Below, in pieces: positions 61,440-64,000 of a DNA stretch of 64,000 nucleotides (the first letter of the stretch is position 1; every line of letters begins with the position of its first letter). The stretch spans positions 142,341-206,340 of the forward strand of contig CADAOZ010000001.1 of assembly GCA_902789735.1 (NCBI GenBank). Direction: 5' to 3'. A program made the translations under genes and the position numbers. Below the pieces are notes generated by a model that did no database searches, was not told where the DNA came from, and was given only the letters and a program-made list of their open reading frames with translations. The stretch is from an uncultured Lachnospiraceae bacterium (GTDB taxonomy: Bacteria; Bacillota; Clostridia; Lachnospirales; Lachnospiraceae).

Positions 61440-61541
61440 GGATTTCTCCCGGGATGATAGAAAATAATCTGTTGATGAAACAGGTGCGTCAGGTAAATAC
61501 AAAGATTTTATCTGCGGATCGGATGCCCGGCAGGCGGAGCC

Positions 61542-61931
61542 TTACTGGGAAACGGCGTCATATTCGTCCTGGCTGCTGTCTGAGGCGTGGATCTCCGCGA
61601 TGACCCCGTTGGGCAGACAGACGATCATCTGGCCGGAGGCGTTTATGACGCCCTGGTGGACGCAGATCTGATTCTTGCAGCTGGATTCCTCCATATGGAC
61701 GGTACTGTCCGAAATCACGATCCGGTTATGATTACCGTTCCGGTCAATGGAGATGGTCCTGTCCGTGTCCAGGGAATAACGGCCGTATTCCTCCCCGTCG
61801 ACAGTGATGATCACCTCTGCTCCGGAGGCGGCCGCCGCGGCTGTCCGGACGGACCAGACCGTCATCACGGCGCCCAGCAGGCACAGGACCAGAAAAAGGA
61901 TGATATCTGCTTTTCTGAGTACTTTGAACAT
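61542..61931 (-). CDS. NusG domain II-containing protein
   Basis: A 129-residue protein with one N-terminal membrane anchor (ADIILFLVLCLLGAVMTVWSV) and an extracytoplasmic NusG-II-type beta domain: EVIITVDGEEYGRYSL, then RIVISDSTVHMEESSC and CKNQICVHQGVIN, with two cysteines, and IVCLPNGVIAEI at the end. The CVHQG-type end resembles Rnf- and iron-sulfur-linked NusG_II proteins. Function is not known; linkage to ApbE (divergent, 106 bases away) suggests a redox or flavin role. Minus-strand ATG with GGAGG seven bases upstream. Confidence 0.85.
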   Translation of the reverse strand: MFKVLRKADIILFLVLCLLGAVMTVWSVRTAAAAASGAEVIITVDGEEYGRYSLDTDRTISIDRNGNHNRIVISDSTVHMEESSCKNQICVHQGVINASGQMIVCLPNGVIAEIHASDSSQDEYDAVSQ

Positions 61932-62037
61932 GGATCCCTCCGGCTTTACTAATTCGGATAAGTATGATAATAATCTTAGGATGCATTTTGTTTTCTCCTC
62001 CCGCAGGAGCGGAAAAAGAATAAATAGAAGGAACAAA

Positions 62038-63138
62038 ATGAAACGAATCGCAAAAAAGATCCTGGTGCTGCTCTTAACAGCAGTACTCATTATACCACAA
62101 GCCGCCTGCAGCGCAAACGGGGGCGGACAGAAGGAAGGACCGTCCGGCAGCGGACAGGCTGCCGCCGCGGACGATGAGAAGGAGATCCGGGGACCTGTCA
62201 CAGGCCAGGATTTCCATTTTGATACGGTCTGCCAGATCACGATCTACAGCATGGACCATATGACCCAGGCCGCTGCGGATGATGCCCTGGAACAGGCCTT
62301 TGCCCTGTGCGGCACCTATGAGGACATGCTCAGCAAGACGCTGGAAGGGACGGATATCTACCGGATCAACCATGCCGGCGGCGTGCCGGTAGAATGTGAC
62401 CCGGAGACAGTAGAGATCATCCGGATGGGTCTGCAGTACGCGGAACTGTCCGACGGAAAATTTGATATTACGATCGGCAAAGCGGTCGACCTCTGGGATT
62501 TTCATGCGGACGCAGTGCCGGCGGTGCCGGATCCGGCCCTCCTTTCGGAAGCTGTCAGTCATGTGGATTACAAGACCGTTTCCATCGAAGGCAGTCAGGT
62601 GACGCTGACAGACCCGGAAGCGGAGATCGACCTGGGCGGTATCGCCAAAGGCTATGTGGCGGACAGGGTCTGTGAAAAGCTGGAAGAATGCGGAGTCACT
62701 GGCGCCATCGTGAGCCTGGGTGGCAATGTGGACTGCCTGGGTTCCAAACCGGACGGAAAGAAGGAGAAAGATTTTGTGGTCGGTATAGAAGCGCCTTATT
62801 CGGACAAGTCGGAGGTGGTGGGTTCTACGCCGGCTTCCGACCGGACAGTCGTCACTTCCGGCGTATACGAAAGGTTCTTTACTTACGAAGGCAGGGAGTA
62901 TCATCACATCCTGGATCCTGAGACCGGATATCCCGCCGATTCAGATGTCTTGGGAGTGTCGATCGCGGCAGCCAGGGGAAAATCCGCCGACTGTGACGCT
63001 CTGGCGACCATCTGCCTGATTTTAGGAGCTGAAAAAGGCATGGAGCTGGTGGAAAGCATGGACGGATTTGAAGCCCTGTTCATAACCAGGGAGAATAAGA
63101 TCCTCACGACAGAAGGATTTGATTTTACAAAACGCTGA
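62038..63138 (+). CDS. apbE: FAD:protein FMN transferase (ApbE), lipoprotein
   Basis: A 366-residue ApbE family protein, which attaches FMN covalently to threonine or serine of flavoprotein subunits on the cell surface. The N-terminus is a lipoprotein-type signal (VLIIPQAAC, Cys24 likely lipidated). ApbE motifs: FDTVCQITIYS, GKFDITIGKAVDLW, then IDLGGIAKGYVADRV and GAIVSLGGNVD; the C-terminus has TSGVYERFF, YHHILDPETGYP and SADCDALATICLILG. The ATG at 62038 has AGAAGGAAC six bases upstream. It is divergent from the NusG-II gene. Candidate targets such as RnfG or an FMN-binding protein are outside the window. Confidence 0.94.
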   Translation: MKRIAKKILVLLLTAVLIIPQAACSANGGGQKEGPSGSGQAAAADDEKEIRGPVTGQDFHFDTVCQITIYSMDHMTQAAADDALEQAFALCGTYEDMLSKTLEGTDIYRINHAGGVPVECDPETVEIIRMGLQYAELSDGKFDITIGKAVDLWDFHADAVPAVPDPALLSEAVSHVDYKTVSIEGSQVTLTDPEAEIDLGGIAKGYVADRVCEKLEECGVTGAIVSLGGNVDCLGSKPDGKKEKDFVVGIEAPYSDKSEVVGSTPASDRTVVTSGVYERFFTYEGREYHHILDPETGYPADSDVLGVSIAAARGKSADCDALATICLILGAEKGMELVESMDGFEALFITRENKILTTEGFDFTKR

Positions 63139-63200
63139 CGCAGCCGGCGAGATGTGTTTAGAAGTATCGAGAGGAATAAAAAAACACCGCATCCCAAAAA

Positions 63201-63270
63201 GATACGATGTACTTTACATCGTATCTTTTGGATACGATGTACTTTAAATCATATCTTTTGGATACGATGA
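63201..63270. repeat. Tandem 30-bp hairpin repeat
   Basis: Units at 63201-63230 and 63231-63260 plus a partial third (63261-63269). Unit 1 folds into a perfect 11-bp stem, GATACGATGTA-CTT-TACATCGTATC; unit 2 has two changes in its right arm. Just before, 63180-63193 copies the left arm of the following terminator. Confidence 0.9.
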
Positions 63271-63271
63271 A

Positions 63272-63303
63272 AAAAACACCGCATCTTTTGATGCGGTGTT
63301 TTC
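63272..63303. terminator. Bidirectional terminator between apbE and the tRNA operon
   Basis: AAACACCGCAT (63274-63284) pairs with ATGCGGTGTTT (63291-63301), flanked by A and T runs. It stops apbE on the plus strand and the tRNA operon on the minus strand. Confidence 0.9.
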
Positions 63304-63304
63304 G

Positions 63305-63378
63305 TGGAACCGACGGGGATCGAACCCATGACCTCCCGCACGTCAAGCGGACGCTCATCCCAGCTGAGCTACGGTTCC
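63305..63378 (-). tRNA. tRNA-Val (GAC)
   Basis: A 74-base cloverleaf on the minus strand with acceptor arms GGAACCG and CGGTTCC and T-loop GTTCGATCC. The anticodon loop TTGACGT gives GAC. Followed at once by the terminator; it is the last gene of the tRNA unit. Confidence 0.9.
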
Positions 63379-63469
63379 GTATCTGTCTTGCGACAGAACT
63401 TATTATACTCTAAAAAGAGTCATTCAGCAATACCGATTTTGGTTAAGGCTGACGGAGCAAATGCTCATA

Positions 63470-63567
63470 AAGTGCGGAAGATGGGACTTGAACCCACACG
63501 CTGTAGCCAGCACAAGATCCTTAGTCTTGCTCGTCTGCCAGTTCCGACACTTCCGCATTTTCTGTTA
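63470..63567 (-). repeat. Duplicated block containing tRNA-Leu (AAG)
   Basis: Bases 63470-63567 recur identically at 63903-64000, and the second copy may continue beyond the window. The block is the whole tRNA plus about three bases after and eleven bases before it. Confidence 0.85.
63473..63556 (-). tRNA. tRNA-Leu (AAG), copy 1
   Basis: An 84-base class II tRNA on the minus strand: acceptor GCGGAAG with CTTCCGC, anticodon loop CTAAGGA giving AAG, a long variable arm and T-arm GTGGGTTCAAGTCCCAT. An identical copy lies at 63906-63989. An A34 anticodon for Leu is less usual in bacteria. Confidence 0.9.
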
Positions 63568-63577
63568 GTAAACCACA

Positions 63578-63622
63578 ACAGGCACCTGAAGCCTGCGCGT
63601 CTGCCAATTCCGCCACTCCTGC
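63578..63622 (-). pseudogene. 5' fragment of tRNA-Leu (CAG)
   Basis: 45 bases of a class II leucine tRNA: acceptor 5' arm GCAGGAG, a normal D-arm and a full anticodon arm CAGGC-TTCAGGT-GCCTG with anticodon CAG. The variable arm, T-arm and acceptor 3' arm are missing; tRNA-Leu (AAG) begins 21 bases later instead. It sits first behind a consensus promoter, so it is transcribed but cannot fold as a tRNA. Confidence 0.8.
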
Positions 63623-63633
63623 GAACAGGTTTT

Positions 63634-63662
63634 AGTATACCCAAAGATTTTTGAGATGTCAA
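63634..63662 (-). promoter_or_regulatory. Promoter of the tRNA operon
   Basis: On the minus strand: TTGACA (63662-63657), 17 bp, TATACT (63639-63634). It lies 12 bases before the tRNA-Leu (CAG) fragment and drives the fragment, tRNA-Leu (AAG) and tRNA-Val. Confidence 0.88.
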
Positions 63663-63831
63663 CAAAAATCATCATGAAAAAAATAGTTCCACCATTCGGC
63701 CTCTAAAATTGGAATTGTAAGACAATTGCCTCCCCCTTTTCTATGTGTCTGTTATACCATATAATAGAAGCGGTTTTTGCAGAGGCGGGAGTCTTCTGCG
63801 AGTATCATGATAAATAACAGAGGGCTGCCTG

Positions 63832-63879
63832 TAAAAATAAAAAGGGCGTGTGGAAATCATTGGATTCTCACACGCCTTT
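63832..63879 (-). terminator. Terminator of tRNA-Leu (AAG) copy 2
   Basis: GGCGTGTG (63845-63852) pairs with CACACGCC (63869-63876), extended by three more pairs. On the minus strand a T-rich run follows. The 63640-63830 stretch beyond it holds only the tRNA promoter and AT-rich sequence with no gene. Confidence 0.8.
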
Positions 63880-63905
63880 CTTATGTCTGCCTGCAATAAA
63901 AAAAG

Positions 63906-63989
63906 TGCGGAAGATGGGACTTGAACCCACACGCTGTAGCCAGCACAAGATCCTTAGTCTTGCTCGTCTGCCAGTTCCGACACTTCCGC
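63906..63989 (-). tRNA. tRNA-Leu (AAG), copy 2
   Basis: Identical in all 84 bases to the copy at 63473-63556. Its promoter must lie to the right of the window. A terminator follows within about 30 bases. Confidence 0.9.
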
Positions 63990-64000
63990 ATTTTCTGTTA

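Noticed and set aside
63201..63270. CRISPR array
   Set aside because: Units adjoin without spacers and are near-identical hairpins next to a terminator.
63465..63665. A small minus-strand protein across the tRNA cluster
   Set aside because: The frame merely runs through tRNA-Leu (AAG) and the tRNA-Leu fragment; it is not a gene.

Overview
The window looks like chromosomal DNA of a Gram-positive anaerobe of the Clostridia, most likely a Lachnospiraceae-type gut bacterium with a fairly GC-rich genome. The assignment rests on gene content and order: cmk-ispH-S1 protein, a chorismate mutase-shikimate kinase fusion, an UPF0237 ACT protein next to an UPF0210 PFL-like protein, a DUF5688 protein, a T-box ahead of pheST, a Firmicutes-type 6S RNA, and LTA-synthase and LicD proteins. 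There is no 16S gene or other species-level marker. No phage, insertion sequence or CRISPR array was recognised.

Layout. 1-930: the end of a surface-polysaccharide locus (flippase C-terminus, GtrA). 1-11 kb: housekeeping genes (citrate synthase, cytidine deaminase, a putative anti-sigma factor, DNA polymerase I, dephospho-CoA kinase, a metallo-beta-lactamase-fold hydrolase, ACT and PFL-like proteins, a fructokinase-like PfkB kinase) and tRNA-Gly. 11-21 kb: an LTA-synthase-like phosphoglycerol transferase, a short pyruvate-kinase-like protein, NrdR, EF-P, a DUF5688 protein, tRNA-Arg, a Gfo/Idh/MocA oxidoreductase, fumarase and a PHP histidinol phosphatase. 21-26 kb: the glycolytic block gap-pgk-tpiA and a HI0933-type flavoprotein. 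26-33 kb: a probable quinate/shikimate locus, described below. 33-48 kb: the AroQ-AroK fusion, cmk-ispH-S1, a YprB-like nuclease, threonine synthase, 6S RNA, a second LTA-synthase-like protein, T-box-pheS-pheT, an M18 aminopeptidase and queA. 49-61 kb: a capsule/teichoic-acid-like locus (DUF4422 transferase, GT2, LicD, a further transferase, Wzy-like, Wzx flippase, a choline-binding-type transglutaminase protein, Wzz-like, CotH kinase). 61-64 kb: a Gx-transporter-family protein, a NusG-II protein, ApbE and a tRNA cluster.

The most notable region is 26.2-32.7 kb. A LysR regulator lies between a minus-strand Old-Yellow-Enzyme/enoate-reductase-type flavoprotein and a plus-strand operon of a YdiB-type quinate/shikimate dehydrogenase, a YdiN/YdiM-like MFS transporter and a type I dehydroquinase. 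Both transcription units have good promoters. Each has a T-N11-A dyad centred about 65 bp upstream of the predicted transcription start, which is the classical LysR position. I read this as a LysR-controlled regulon for uptake of quinate or shikimate in which the flavoprotein may reduce the ring enoate as an anaerobic electron sink. The chemistry is inference.

A second linked theme is phosphocholine. A LicD transferase in the 49-61 kb locus is followed by a secreted transglutaminase-like protein that ends in choline-binding-type repeats, so the locus may both make the ligand and anchor a protein to it. Smaller curiosities are a tRNA-Leu(CAG) fragment under a consensus promoter beside a duplicated tRNA-Leu(AAG), a hairpin repeat family with three copies, tandem 24-bp and 30-bp repeats, and a pyruvate-kinase-like protein without its C-terminal domain.
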